A stretch of DNA of 64,000 bases from Zarea fungicola. Lineage: Eukaryota; Ascomycota; Sordariomycetes; Hypocreales; Cordycipitaceae. The notes below the pieces were generated by a model. That model was not told the DNA's origin, searched no databases, and was given only the letters and a program-made list of their open reading frames with translations. The stretch covers positions 1 to 64,000 of the forward strand of contig FWCC01000329.1 in assembly GCA_900169235.1 (NCBI GenBank), read 5' to 3'. How positions within the stretch are numbered: position 1 is the stretch's first letter; the number at the start of each line of letters is the position of its first letter. Shown here in pieces: positions 22,540-34,873 of this stretch. Both the position numbers and the translations under genes were made by a program.

Positions 22540-22917
22540 ATTGGTTGAAAGGTTCTTACTGGGTGTGCAGTATGGACAAAATGGTGGATATTCATTTCTA
22601 GTCTTAGAGCAGGCATGAAAGGAATAACAACAAAAAGAAAACGAAACATTAGTTCTTTTATGATTTGTTTTGCTAATTTGAGGCGTCAAGGCTTCGGGAT
22701 TGATTGATTGCTGAGCTCCATTTAAATGAGATTTGGTTTATTAAGTATCCGAACTTGTGCAACCTGTGCCTTTGCTTCCAATGCATTGCGTTCGATGCGT
22801 TAATGAATGGAATTATGATGTGCCATCCATGTCTATATTCGTTGCTCGTCGTAAAATTCCGTCACTTTTATCGTACTGAGACTGTTGAGCCCAACCGCCC
22901 TATGCATCCAAACTCCC
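22540..22917. other. short convergent 3' region between rpl4 and aminotransferase
   Basis: This is T-rich sequence between two converging stop codons. It must hold both 3' UTRs and polyadenylation signals. Nothing else was seen. Confidence 0.5.
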
Positions 22918-25020
22918 TTATTCGTCGCTTTCCAACCCCAAATTTGCAATGTCTTCAAGGCCGGGTTCTGAGGAAGATCTCATCTCAGCGACGAGAAGTT
23001 CGATCTGGGACACATCCTTAATCCGCCAGAATTTCTGGAGACCGGCAGCAAACCTGCGAGAACAAGGCTCAATATTTTCCTCCGTCTCGGTTCCGAAGCA
23101 TAATCGCAAGTACGCCCACGCCGTCTCTTCACTGACCTTCGGCGTCGCCGCAAACATAGTGCCAGGAGCCGCAATAACGAGATGAGGTTTATGTGTCAGG
23201 AAGATGAGCAGGGCCTGCGCCAGTGCCGGCCCGTCGAGGACAGATAGGACAGTCCCCGCCGCTTGCCAGAGCGGATGGTTCTCCAGGTGAATACGCACCC
23301 AGACAAACATGCCGCCACGAGGCCAGTCATAGGACATTATGCGTGTCTTGGTAATGACACCCCAGTCCGACTCCAAGTCGTTGATGGGGGTGGATTGCTT
23401 CAGCTGAAACAGGCTCTCGTCAAGCTGAGTGCACATTCGAATCATTCTTCGTTCATAGACACCACGGAGGCCCTCGAGCCATCTAACCCATCCATCCATC
23501 TTCCACCCGCTGAACTCAGCCTTTTCCTTGCTACTTAGCCGTTGAAAAGCGCCCAAAGCCCTTTCTTGAGATGGACCCATGAGCAGCTCAACAACCATGG
23601 CCTGCACGAAACCAGACGGCTGCTGAGTGGTTGTCTCAGTAATTCTAGAGAAGAGAAAAACGACAAGTCAGCAGTGAGTACAAAAGAAGAAGCAAGACAA
23701 AAAACAAAGAGTCTCGCGCCATACCTTTCCAATCGCTCTATGAAGGCAGGCTGCGCTGTTATCCACCCCAAACGGCAACCGGGAGCAACGGTTTTGGAGA
23801 ATGTATCGAGCCTGATGACTCTTCCGTCTACATCCATGCTTAAAAACGAAGGAATCAAAGAATCCATAAACTCGAATCCAGATGACTTTGGGGGATGATA
23901 TGGAATGGCCGGCTTGGCCACTATGCCTCTCGATTCTGCCTCGCGCTCCGCTGCAGAGGCAAATTGCAGGCACCAATATGGATCATCTTCAATGATAATG
24001 ATATCGAATTTCTGGCATACGGCATAGATTTCTCGTCTTCGCTGTACAGAAATGACAGTACCGCTTGGGTTGTGGCCCATTCTGTCGAGATTTGGTCAGT
24101 ACTTGTTGGGTGAAAACCTCCTACTTGTGCTGTCAATCAAATAGACTCACGTTACAGAGTAAATGAAATGGGGAAGCATTCCCTTGTCATAGTCCCAGTT
24201 TTCTAGAACATCCTTAAGACCACCGGCGCCTTTGGCCATCATCCCCTCGGAGTCGATTTCGACTGGCACGACCTGGATACCTCTCGGCTCGACACACGCA
24301 ATGGCGTTGTTGTAGACGTAGCGCTCACAGAGCATGCCAGGACGGCTGGCAATTGGGTCTCGAAGCGGATTCCAGTTGTTGCAAATGAGCTGTACCGCCT
24401 TGGAAAACCCGTCAGTAGAGCCACATGTTATAATGACCTGGGCGCTCCCACGGTAGGGAATTGTAGGGTGCAGCAGCTCCTTTGTAAACTGGCGGACGAG
24501 AGAAAGAAGAGGGGGATAACCGCCCGCGGTGCCATACTGGAGAGCGGTGGCTAAATCAATTCGCTTCGTCGGATCTGTCTGAGGCGCCATCTTGGGAATT
24601 GTAATGTGCGACGACACCGTGACTGTGTCATTCTTACGCGTGCTCTTCTGTGTCACGGGTTGAGAGCCAGAGCGCGCGGATTCAGGGTGATTGGGCGTGC
24701 ACTGATATCGATCTGGATGCGCCGTCTGTGCCTCAAGGGTATCAAACGGAAATAATTCATCGTTTGGGAGACCTAGATTAACGCCCAATGTTAGAATGAC
24801 ATGTTTCCAAGACCCCCGTGACTACGGAAAAGGGCGACATTGGCGAACAACGGGAAGGAGAGGGCATACCGCCACCAAGGTTGCCAATTTTTGGAATGGC
24901 AAAAAATCTGTAAAAATCCTTTATGGAACTTGGTGTGCGTCTCTTAGTCACTTCGGAGAAGTGGTGACTGAGATCTTTGGGTGGAAACAGGTCATCCACG
25001 ACAGGCGCTGAGGTGGCCAT
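22918..25020 (-). CDS. PLP aminotransferase class I/II, Aro8/kynurenine-type
   Basis: This fold-type I PLP enzyme belongs to the Aro8 / 2-aminoadipate / kynurenine aminotransferase group, which transfers the amino group of aromatic amino acids or aminoadipate to 2-oxoglutarate. Exons (minus strand) are 24870-25020, 24151-24772, 23725-24081 and 22918-23644, giving 618 residues. Key marks are YGTAGGYPPL, GSTDGFSKAV, HNPSGT, the PLP Asp in EDDPYW and the Schiff-base Lys (about residue 354) in RLDTFSKTVAPGCRLGW, then a C-terminal PRGGMFVW. All three introns have GT-AG ends and restore the frame (97, 69 and 80 nt). The protein is longer than yeast Aro8 (500 residues), partly because of a linker after FPFDTLE (about residues 60-125). 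The exact substrate cannot be told from sequence. Confidence 0.9.
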
Positions 25021-28000
25021 GGGTGAAAGACGGCATATATGACAATCCAGAAATCAAAAGTCCCTCTGTGTACTAAAGAAGATAACGCTTCGATTGATCA
25101 AAGGACAAGGTGGAGAATTATCGTTAGGAAGGAAACCAAAATCTGGAATTCAGGTTGAGCACAGCCGACAGTTCTGGTTCATGCAATGGCAAGGTGTCAG
25201 AGCGGCGGCGTGGCTAATGTATAAGTACACCAAATACTCTGCAACGGGTGTCATTGACGCGAACAGGCCTTCTCATTAAGCTACTCTGAAACTCGGCCCT
25301 AAACGAGCACTACTGGGATACATTGGCCCATCTGCCGACAAGGGAAGCACATGGCGTGTGATTGGGGCCAAGGTGCAGGGTGGGATACAATGGGCGACGG
25401 TGAGGCGAGCAAAGCAAGTGGGCCATGCAGTAGTAACTACTCCTCTGGATATTGGAGATGAGAGAAAGTGAATTCCCATTGGGGGGGGGGACTACCTAGA
25501 CTAGGGTTACTGTGCAGATGTGCATAATTAGACATGCAGGTGTTCAGGCTTTAAAGGGGATAAGAGAAGCTTCGGAGAAGCTGGTCGTGACTGTGGAGTA
25601 AGCGCATTGATAGCTAGTTCACCAAGATATAAGGCGAGCATGAAGAAGACCAGGGCAAATGCAGGTTTCCCAATGCAATGTGACAAGGAGGTGGCGTGCA
25701 GGACGCAGCAATGACACCAAAACGTGCAGGCAGCAACTTTTGGACCAGAGTTGATACAACCTGGGCCATAAGTGAGTCGCCCGCCGCCGGTGAGGCTTGC
25801 ATACCATCAGACGGCGTGAGCGTATGAGGTGTATGGCTCATATGCAATGTGTGAGCTGGTGGATCGCTGGATTCACGGATTCATGGATAGCCTGCGAAGA
25901 GGGGGGTTGTTGGTAGTGGACACTTGGCGAAGTAGCGAGGGTCGCACAGACAGGTAACCAGTTGGCACTTCTGAAGCCATGTTCCACGAAGCATTCCAAT
26001 TACACTTTGCAACGCGGGCAGAGACCGAGAGCAGAAGTGACATGGTGCAAAGGACTAGATTGTGTGGGAAGTTCCGGTGGATTGGTTTCCGTTTAGTGTG
26101 AGCGGGGGGAAGTGAAGGGAACAACTTCAAGCTGCTTATTATGGGAGTCTGGTACAAGCGCAGTCAGATGTAACTGAAGTGATGGGAAGATGGGTTGAGG
26201 TTTCTTCGATAGTGTTAGTCCGAGCCGGATTTCGGGGGCCGCTCCCAAAAGCACTACCCAATTAGTCGACTAATAACTTGGTTAATTTTACTTGCTTATG
26301 ATTTGCGAAATATGCCAGACACGGCCAAGATCGGCGCAACTGTAAATCAGCCAAAGGTTGTCCGCGTCTCGGCAACTGGCCAATTGCTTACGTAGTACTT
26401 GGTACTGGTTGAACTACATTGTCCGTCGGTTTATTAGTAGTACTTTTCATCTTCATTAGGTAGCAGTTACAGCCTGTATCCCAGCCATCGGCCCTCCAAG
26501 TTGGTCAGAGAGAGCTAATTAGTTGGAGCAATCTGGCACCACACACACTTTTTTTTATGTTCCCTCTCCGTCTTGCCTGCAGACGCCGCAGCGCTAACTA
26601 TCTCACAAAAAACACTGGGCGCGAAGACCGGAGTAGCTTATTTGCTAGTGGTTGGTGGCTTGGCCAACCCCGGTTTGTTTGTTTTTGCCTGCGCCGTCTT
26701 ACAAGACGCCGCAGCAATAAAGCGCCACCATGCTCTCTGTTCCAGACAGCTTTTCATTACTAGTCGTTTTTTTCCGGTCGGGGCAGAACAAGCTGAAAGA
26801 AGAGGTTGTCGCCCAGAATTTGGAGACGTAGCGAGGCGTTTGAGAAGATAAACGCCGTGACTGAGCTTCTATTTTACCTGTTCGTGTTGAGAACTCGGCT
26901 ACGAGGTGCGGCAAATCATGTTTTTGCTATGTGTTTCCACTCCCCTTTTCGAGAGAGTAATTCTGTCTCTTGCGACTAAACAACCTTACGAATGATTCGA
27001 AGCTTCAAGAATTGAGCCGAAAAATGTACGCCCTTTTTCGCCCTTTCATGAGATTTCACAGTGCTCCATCGGGCCGTTGCGTGTGGCGGTGGGAAGGCGG
27101 ACAAAGTTGGGGGCAGCTAATAAACGGGACTGGATTATTCGATTGTTCTCGACCGGGGACGTGAACCATACTGATAGGAGAAAGGACCGAGGCAACCAAG
27201 GATTAATAAAGAAAAAGAGGAACTCCTTTCATCGCAATCTTGGCCCCCGTCCACCCCGCTCAGCTCTTTTGCACCACAATGTCCGCTGGGCAGTGGCTGT
27301 TTTGTTCTCGACATAAAAAGAGGAGCCTCAAGAAAGTGGCGCGAGGGAGCAACGCTGAAAAACAAGAAGTCGGACTCTGATGAAGCTGCCAAGACGAGGC
27401 CGGAAATTCCGCGACAAATGTTCTCTTCATGAATCCCAATTTCCGGCGACCCTTACTGAGGCATGTGATAGCTGATACCTTGTACTCAGAATAGCAGCAC
27501 TTGTCTTCGATCGGTCAACGGCCGATGTGAAACACCCAGGGAAATGGTGGGTGGTGTACTCCGTACTGTGATCACTGATGACAGATGACGGGAGGCAGCG
27601 CCGCAATACGTATCATCGGTGAGGCGCGATTGATGTAGTAATTTAGGGTAATAAATATCGATGCCTAGAAATGTGCCCTTGTCAAACTCAGTCCACCTGT
27701 GCAGGAGGGACCACCGCCACCGTTCTGTTTCGTTTGTTGGCAAGCATTTTCCACGCCTTTGATGGGCGCTGCCCTCCTTCTCGGCGTCTTGAATTATTTT
27801 TTGTTCTCGACCGTGCCTTTTGGATGGGCAAAGGGGTTGACCGATAGATACAGGGCTGGATGGAGCGGAGCATCAACTGCGCAGGATGCCGTCTCGGGGC
27901 CGTTGAAGGATTTTTGATTATCATTTCCGCCAGCCGCTTTTGGCCATTCGCCGAGACTCTTGCAGCTACAGTACACGTATGGCTTGTATTATTAGGCGCC

Positions 28001-28682
28001 CGACGAAAGGCGAGAGGGGCGCTCGCAGCGTCTTGCGTGCTTTGTCCATTACTGTCCCAGCCAGCCACGTATAACGTAAGCCAAATGGTGACACTTGCAG
28101 GAAGCAGGATAGAAAATCCGCGCTGGCCATGGGATTGAACCCTCTCCTGCGTATTTCCCTGCAGAATACCCATCTTGGGAGGTTTGAGCGATGTTCTTTT
28201 CTGCTTGAATGGGTAGATGGGGCCAAGTGTGAACCCACGCCTTTGGCACACTGGCCAGAGGATCCCGCATCAAACGACAACGCCGTAGGGTTGCATACAT
28301 TTCTTAGTCGAGATTATTTGAATGCATGCAATATAACCTGGTGTGCATTTGCTTTGCTCTGTAACCTGCAGCATTGTGGAGAATTTTGTGCCTCCCGTAT
28401 TCAACAGTGTGTTGTGCTGCCCCAACAAAGCGGAACGTGAACCCAAAGGATTTCGAACATACGAGGTATACTGTATCGGAGCACAAGAGTAGCGGGAAAA
28501 AGGAATAGGACACATAGTTGATGACCCCGGCTAGGACGGCATGGAAACAAAGTACGGACTTGGCAAAACCGACGACAGAAGCATGCTTCAAGCGACCCCC
28601 TGCAACAATAGGCCCATTTTTGAGACTTGTCGAGGTTGCAGCCAACTCTAGCCCTACTGCAAATCGGTGAATCCCCCAGATA

Positions 28683-28711
28683 TACTCCGTAGACCGGGGC
28701 TATACGGAGTA
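28683..28711. repeat. inverted repeat TACTCCGTA / TACGGAGTA, 11-nt spacer
   Basis: Two perfect 9-bp arms (28683-28691 and 28703-28711) could form a small hairpin or cruciform, or a dyad for a DNA-binding protein. The same 9-mer occurs singly elsewhere in the gene-free parts of the window. Confidence 0.6.
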
Positions 28712-29278
28712 GTTATTTACATATGAGGATTGGCATCGGCTGCAGAGAATGAGGCGTCTTCGAAGCACAAGCTTGTTGCCACCACGCTGTACTTGTCCAG
28801 TCAACAGCAAACATCACAATTCCATAATAATATGTATGCAAACTTTGTATTGACGCCCTACAAACAAAAGACACAATGTCTAGGACCTCATCTTAGCTGC
28901 TGCCAGAGGATTAAAAGGGCCAAGTTAGAAGGGGTGTGGGGCCATGGAGCCGCATAGACCAGATGGTGCTCTTACGTTGTCCCCATGGACTCACCATCCC
29001 CAAGGCTAGGGTCGCACTACTTTATGACACTGATTATCTTCTTTGCGCTGGTGGTGTCATACTCGGTGATTTCTCTCGGTAGTTGTCCGCCCATGATGAC
29101 GATGGCGACGCCGATGAAGGCGTACAATACACATGACGTACCGCGGCTGAGACAAAAACTGCCAGTATAGTAACAAGAGAAATTTGGTTTGCACCTCGCT
29201 CTTTGGAGGGAAAAAATGTGATGGGCCTTTTTGTAGAATGGTTTGATTAAGCTGCGGCGTAGGAGCAGGTACGTACTG

Positions 29279-29305
29279 GATGAAGCAGATGAAGCAGATG
29301 AAGCA
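29279..29305 (+). repeat. tandem repeat, three copies of GATGAAGCA
   Basis: Three perfect 9-nt units lie in gene-free DNA. They are too short to be a minisatellite of known type, and no coding frame here is supported. Confidence 0.7.
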
Positions 29306-30260
29306 CAGGAGGAGGATGCGAAGTTTCGGCTTGACAAGAAAAGAAAATGGTCAACGGAGCTGAAGAAGAACAATGTATCGGATGGTTACTTCCCTTGAGC
29401 GGCGGTGTCAGAGCAAGGCTCAATGATATAGGCCCGTTATTCCTTGCGCAACGCAATTGCTTTTGCTCCGTTCGATATCTGATCCGATGAAGCCCAAGTT
29501 CCCTTGTGGCGGTAGCGTGAGCCACACCGGCGGTAGGCGAGCGAGCTGTTGACGGAGCTAGGCAGTGGCGGAAACAAGACGGAGGTACGGGTACGTTGAC
29601 ACCTGTTTGGTTGGAGTTATTATTCCGTGAGGAGAATTGAGAGTGGTCAAGTATTGTGGTACTCTACGTGGAGTAAACTGCGTGCGGGCTTGCCTGGTAA
29701 CAGATATGACTTGACTCTTGCAAGTACTGGTGATACTGAGGCCCCCAGGCGCACTGTATCAGGGGAGGTTACAGGTACTGCCAGGGCTGCTGGGCTGCTG
29801 GACAGCCATCCAGTACAGCGTGCTGCAAGCGCTGTATAGGTAACCGAAGCGCCAGTCTTCGCCCTATGCCAGTGGCATTCCCCCAAACTTTGCCCCACCA
29901 CTTTACACCAAACGCGTGCCTGCCGCTTCTCTCCCCGAACCGAAAACGTCACTCCGCGTCTCTCGCGTGCTAACATTCGAAGCTACCGCGAACTCTGCCC
30001 TCATCCGCACCAACGCTACGTAGCTCGTCTACATCGCAGGCCATTGAATCGTACCAAAAAAACTGACGCCAGTATTTTCAAAGAAATTATTCAATACATC
30101 GACTCCAGCGCCTGCCACTTAGCAGACTTCTCCGACACTGCGACTCTTCAACGGATCGCAATCTCGCCCCTCACCCAAGAAAACGGGCTTCCGCCGGTGT
30201 CTACCATTTACCCCTCTCCCGGCCCTGGCCCCGGCTCATGCGACCATCTATACCGGCATC

Positions 30261-32573
30261 ATGACTGGGCGCACTCGTCGTGCCTCTACGTCCAGCATCG
30301 AGACGGTAGACAATGGCCCCCGTCATTGGCGCCAAGAGGCTTCAGTGCTACGCTCCGTCGCCAAAACCGAGCCAAGCGACAACTGGCCCATCTTCCAGCT
30401 GCGCGATGCCATTGTGCTCAATCGAGATGGTACCACGCTCGAGAATGCACTCAACATCGTGCCTAATGGCCCCTTCATTGTGCGCGGAAATTTATACTAC
30501 ACGAGTGAGGAAAAAAGACTTGGTAACTCACCCTCTGACGTCTACTCTGCCATCATCCGTCCTTCCCTGCCCTGTTCGGCCACTTCTGTCTCCTGTCTTG
30601 CTAATCACTTCCTCGGCCAGTAATGATCCGTGAGCGCTCTCCTATACCCGTCGAAATCCGCCACTGTCTGTTGTATTCCGTCGGCGAAACCGAAGATGGG
30701 AGTCCTCAGATTTGGGTCTCTGGCCGTGCCGGCTGGTTCGAGATCAGTCCTTCCCCGGCCTACCAATCTACCTACGACATCATGTGCCAGGCAACGACAT
30801 TGTACTATAGCATCATGGACACTATAGAAGAGATAGAGCGGCTCCCAAAGCGCGGCAAAAAGCCAAAGTCTCCCTCTTCAGCGGATGCCCTGGCAACTAT
30901 TTTCCACAAGGTGTGAATGCGCCCCAGCTACATTGCTGTTTCATTTAGCAATCTAACTCTTGTCCAAAGTACTCTGCCAGCTTGGGCGACGGCTCAACAC
31001 ACGAAGATATTGTGGAAAGATGCAATACGCACGCAATTTTCCTCATTTCCCAGTTTATACAAGATGATGCACCCTTTGATTGGACAACGACGGGGTTTTA
31101 CAAATGGATGAAGTCCCGTTATAGTGTATGTCATAATATCCAGCATTACGTGATGTGACTTGAGTCACTGAATTTTGCTAACAGTCCTGCAGAATATCTT
31201 CCAAAAAGTCCAGACCGCTCGTCAAAACCCTCGCCAGCGCACTCGCTCACCGTCCTTTGTTGAACCGCTCCTTCGAGCAGGCACAAGCGGCTCGCGGAAA
31301 AGTGCTAGCATTGAGGAAATCGACGAGATTGCTTTCAACAACACGCGCGCTCATCGTTCCAGCAGCGCTGTCACGCAAAAGACGACAATACCCCTCCACC
31401 CGAGACGAGCCGACCAGACGCCCGTAAAAGCTGACCCCGGCGCAACTCCAGCAGAGCTTCCCACAGTTGAAGACTTACCCTTTGAATCTGTTCTCGCCGC
31501 ACTGGAGGATTGCTTTAATGCCTTACTTCCATCTAAGTCGGGCGTCAAAGTTTCCGGATTGCTTAACAAGTTTTATTTCCAGTATCGATTCCCAACATAC
31601 AAAGATAATACCAGTGGCTCGCATAAGAGACCAGTCGAAGAGGTATTACACTATAATGCTGCTGCTCTCCTTGACGCTATTGACGTCGAAAAATATCAAA
31701 ATGGAGAAGTCTATGATTGGCTACGGCAACTCGCTGCGAAGAAATTCGTTCCAGTTGCCATGAAGCAAGATGCTTTTCCGTACCGTCTTGTCCTCCGCGT
31801 ACAGCGCCCATTTATGGCTCGCAAGGCTGATAAGAGGCCCGCGTCTATACCAACGCGTGAAGAAAACCTGCAACGAACGCCTAGCCCAGTTACGCCCAGG
31901 GTAGGCAAGCGACCTGGTCGACCAGTAGGGAGCAAATCCAGCTTGCGCCCCGTGAAATCTACTAAGAAGAGACGGCGTAACATAGTTGATGATGATGAGT
32001 CGGAGACTGAGTCTGTTGCCAAGAAGCACCAATTTTCGTCCCACAACGACGGCGACGAGGCCATGGCAGACGCTGGTGACGATGAGGGAGAATTCTATGA
32101 CGAATTCCCTACCAATATATCATCTGACTCGTCGAGCGAAGATGAAATCCTGGATAATGAAGAACACGCTCACCAGCTGACTATTCTGGCGGAGAAATTG
32201 CCCGATTCGATGCCGGTAGGCTACCAAGGTACCTGGGTATGTGAGCAACAGGACTGCGGGTTTATTGCACGCGGAGGCGATCACGACGAGTTGGATGCTC
32301 GTATCTCGGCACATTTACAGGAACACGAGCAACTTGTCGACAAGATGAAACTTGCCGTTGTAGAGAGTCGGGGACACCTCCCCATTAAGTAAGTGCAAAC
32401 TGAAAGCACTCTTCAATCTGCTTTTATTTTATTTTATTTAGTACAGCCGCTAACCAGACCATTGCAGTCACCTGTTGGATAAGCTAAAGCAAGTTGGCGC
32501 AGGTGCTCATGGACCCGTAGACACGCAAGGCAAGGTCGCCCCTCGGCCGATCAAACGGAAGTTGTTTGTCTAG
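30261..32573 (+). CDS. stand-alone RFTS (DNMT1-RFD) domain protein with C2H2-like zinc finger
   Basis: The N-terminal third resembles the replication-foci-targeting domain of DNMT1: WPIFQLRDAIVLN, GPFIVRGNLYY, then WVSGRAGWFEISPSPAY and the helices after it, ending near HAIFLISQF. In DNMT1 this domain reads ubiquitinated histone H3 and inhibits the enzyme. No methyltransferase motifs are present here. Next come a helical region, a basic segment with KRPGRPVGSK (an AT-hook-like GRP core) and a KKRRR nuclear signal, acidic Ser-rich stretches, and near the C-terminus a Cys586-x4-Cys591-x18-His610-x3-His614 finger. Exons are 30261-30522, 30621-30910, 30970-31125, 31193-32388 and 32468-32573, 669 residues, with all phases consistent. 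A chromatin-reader role in the nucleus is inferred from the domains. Confidence 0.7.
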
Positions 32574-33461
32574 GCAGTGAATCAAGCAACATGAGGTTTT
32601 GATGGGAGCAAATATATCCCCCTTCACCCTTGTAGGAATTTTTGGTTTTCAGCGATACCCGGCGTGTATTGGCGACTTGGATTAGAATGACGGGGTGGAT
32701 TTTGCTTATTACATTTGGGGACACGCTGCAATGTGTATAGGTATAATGAATTGGGCTAGGCAAAAATCATTGTCAATAAATACTGCCCGGTACAAATAAT
32801 TACCGCTGTAAATCAGTAAGATAATCAACAGAATTTCGACTCGTAGTTTCACTTATACCTAGCACAGCTCTTGCATTCACTGCAGCTACGTGGAGTAATT
32901 CGGCAATACAGAAATGAACAAACGAAGCCTGTAGAGTATTTTTTGTCACATCTTTGTCTTTCCCATTATCAATATCTCGGGCCCGTGTTGGGCGGTGGGG
33001 ATGAGTGAATTGCTTCTCGGAGGTACAAGCTTACGCCAAAGCAACCTACGCACCATCAACTCCCGAGCAACAGTCTCTAGGGAATATTGTACAAAACTAA
33101 TTGCATATACAGAGACATATATCTTTCAATGATTTTCTTTTTTGCCCTTCTACCAGACTTTTAATGCATGCGCATCGACACCGATGTAAGTTGCATGTAC
33201 CATCGTGACTCCACGCATAGCTACACAGGATAGAAAGATAGCCTCGTTGTGAGCGCAACACCAATCCCTTGCAAACAAATAAGCTCCTTCATTTCCCGGC
33301 CGTATAAATGGTCTTTGAAGAGCTCTAGAAATATGAATATAAAGGAAGAGTTTTGCCTTGCCCTCGAATTTAGATCCTTTCAAATCAATTGAGCCTTTGA
33401 AGCTTTAAAACTTCTCTTGATTTTCCCATCTCCTGCGCTCAACAAACCCATAACGGCAATT
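32574..33461. other. intergenic downstream of the RFTS gene
   Basis: This is AT-richer sequence with no supported gene or repeat. It holds the 3' region of the RFTS gene and the former promoter of the broken gene to its right. Confidence 0.4.
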
Positions 33462-34873
33462 ATGTCGAACCCAATCTCCTCCCACGAAAACTTTACCAAG
33501 AATACACTCTTGGCCGAGTTCAATACTCCTCTTGACAAGAGTACCGCCAAGAGGCACAACGTTGGCTCGAACAATCATGTTTATGTGGTGGCTCTATCAA
33601 AACCATTCGGTAGCAACAATGGTACTAATACAGATACTATGAAGTTGAAGCCGTTTACACACTCCAAGCCCATTGGCACATCGCGTCTCGTGTTTTGTAT
33701 CCCCCGCGCCGAGTCCAACCTTGAGGACTCGATTCGTATCCGCAATGAAGTATCCCTCTTAGCCCTCACCCGTGACGCTCTCGCCAATGTAGATCCGTCT
33801 CTCGTCGCGCACGTCTTCGGCTGGCACGAATCAGCCATTGCACCGCAAGATGCCAGGGCCGATGCTAGCCCAAGCTACATTATCGAGGAGTTCATAGGCG
33901 GCGAAGTGCCGATGGGACGGCATCATGGCCTTTGACGGGGCGCGACGGGCTTCCTTCTTTGCGCAGCTCGCGCGGATCATCAAGGTGTTTCAGGGCGTCA
34001 CAATCCCCGAGGGTGTCTCTGGCTTCGGTGGTGTCACCTTTGGCGACGTTACGGGGACTATCGCAAACACAACGGGCGTCGTTCGCATTGGCGGACCATT
34101 TGCCTCCTGTAAAGAATTTCTTAGGGTCATAATTGTGTGGCAGCTGACACAGAGCGACACTGCCTCTTGGCTCAAGGGCTGGCGAGACGGAGAAGATGCG
34201 TCTGCGACGGATGGTAAGAAGCAACTTCGTGAGAGAATTGAAGATTTCATTGATGGTGGCCTGGACGAGTTCCTCGCTCAAGTGCCGAAGCAGAAACTTT
34301 CAATAGCTCACCGAGACTTCAGTTAGCCTTTTTATACTCCCTTTTTAAAATTCTAGACTTCTTTGACTTGGAAATCAAAGCCAAATCTGATCTTCTTTTT
34401 TCCTAGCGCCACCTATTTATTAGTCATTTTGGCATAGCCACCTGGCGCCTCACCAGCATTTTAGATTTCGACTTTGGGACACATCTCCAGCCCGTTCTCC
34501 CAGTCCGTGTTTTCTTTTGTGCACTTCCACGGATTTCTAGAGGATCTAGCTTGCTCCAAAAAAAAAAGAGCGTGGGCTTGTACGCTCCGGGTTTGCCCAG
34601 TCAGCGCGGATAAAGACAAAGGGGGCGATGTTGACTCTGCTATTGGCCGCGCATGTGAGGAAGCCTTGACGGCCAAAAATGTCATTCGTCCGTCGCAGGT
34701 GCCAAAAGCAGAGCTTATTTCGAATATCCGGTGGTTCAGTCAAGAACTCTGCCAGCCGTATTGGCAGACCCCGGTCCTCTGGCCGAGGCGGCTTTGTACA
34801 CGGCTGGGACGAGGAGCTGAGGAAAGAGGCAGCGGCAAACTTAGACAAATATCTCACGCATTGCGGATATTAA
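33462..34873 (+). pseudogene. decayed aminoglycoside-phosphotransferase-like (APH/kinase-like) gene
   Basis: Pieces of one kinase-like protein appear in order but in changing frames. An N-lobe part starts at ATG 33462 and runs to YIIEEFIGGEVP (about 33910). A middle part, FDGARRASFFAQLARII onward, is one base out of frame (from about 33918). It ends IAHRDFS, the start of the catalytic loop, before a stop at 34326. ATWRLTSILDFDFGTH, carrying the metal-binding DFD, sits in another frame at about 34437-34490. SFVHFHGFLEDL to RWFSQELCQPYW is shifted again, and the family-like end KYLTHCGY (to 34873) is shifted once more. One possible intron after HRDFS cannot explain the other shifts. I call it a pseudogene; sequencing error in one or two places cannot be excluded, but four breaks are unlikely. 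Its former substrate is unknown. Confidence 0.75.

Larger units (their letters stand above)
25021..30260. other. 5.2-kb gene-free region
   Basis: I find no supported gene on either strand. The frames are short and lack recognisable motifs, and base composition is mixed rather than strongly AT-rich. Details worth noting are a run of ten G at 25481-25490, TACTCCGTA at 27557-27565, an inverted pair TACTCCGTA/TACGGAGTA at 28683-28711, and three tandem copies of GATGAAGCA at 29279-29305. The right end (from about 29850) is the promoter and leader of the RFTS gene. The left end is the promoter of the aminotransferase. Confidence 0.5.

Noticed and set aside
26573..26851. 92-codon open frame with two AGACGCCGCAGC words (26581 and 26704)
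   Set aside because: The two copies are short and the frame has no further sign of coding; it is not called as a gene or repeat element.
28125..28150. GGGTTCAATCCC on the minus strand resembles a tRNA T-arm
   Set aside because: The T-stem does not pair beyond three bases and no anticodon, D-arm or acceptor stem can be drawn around it.
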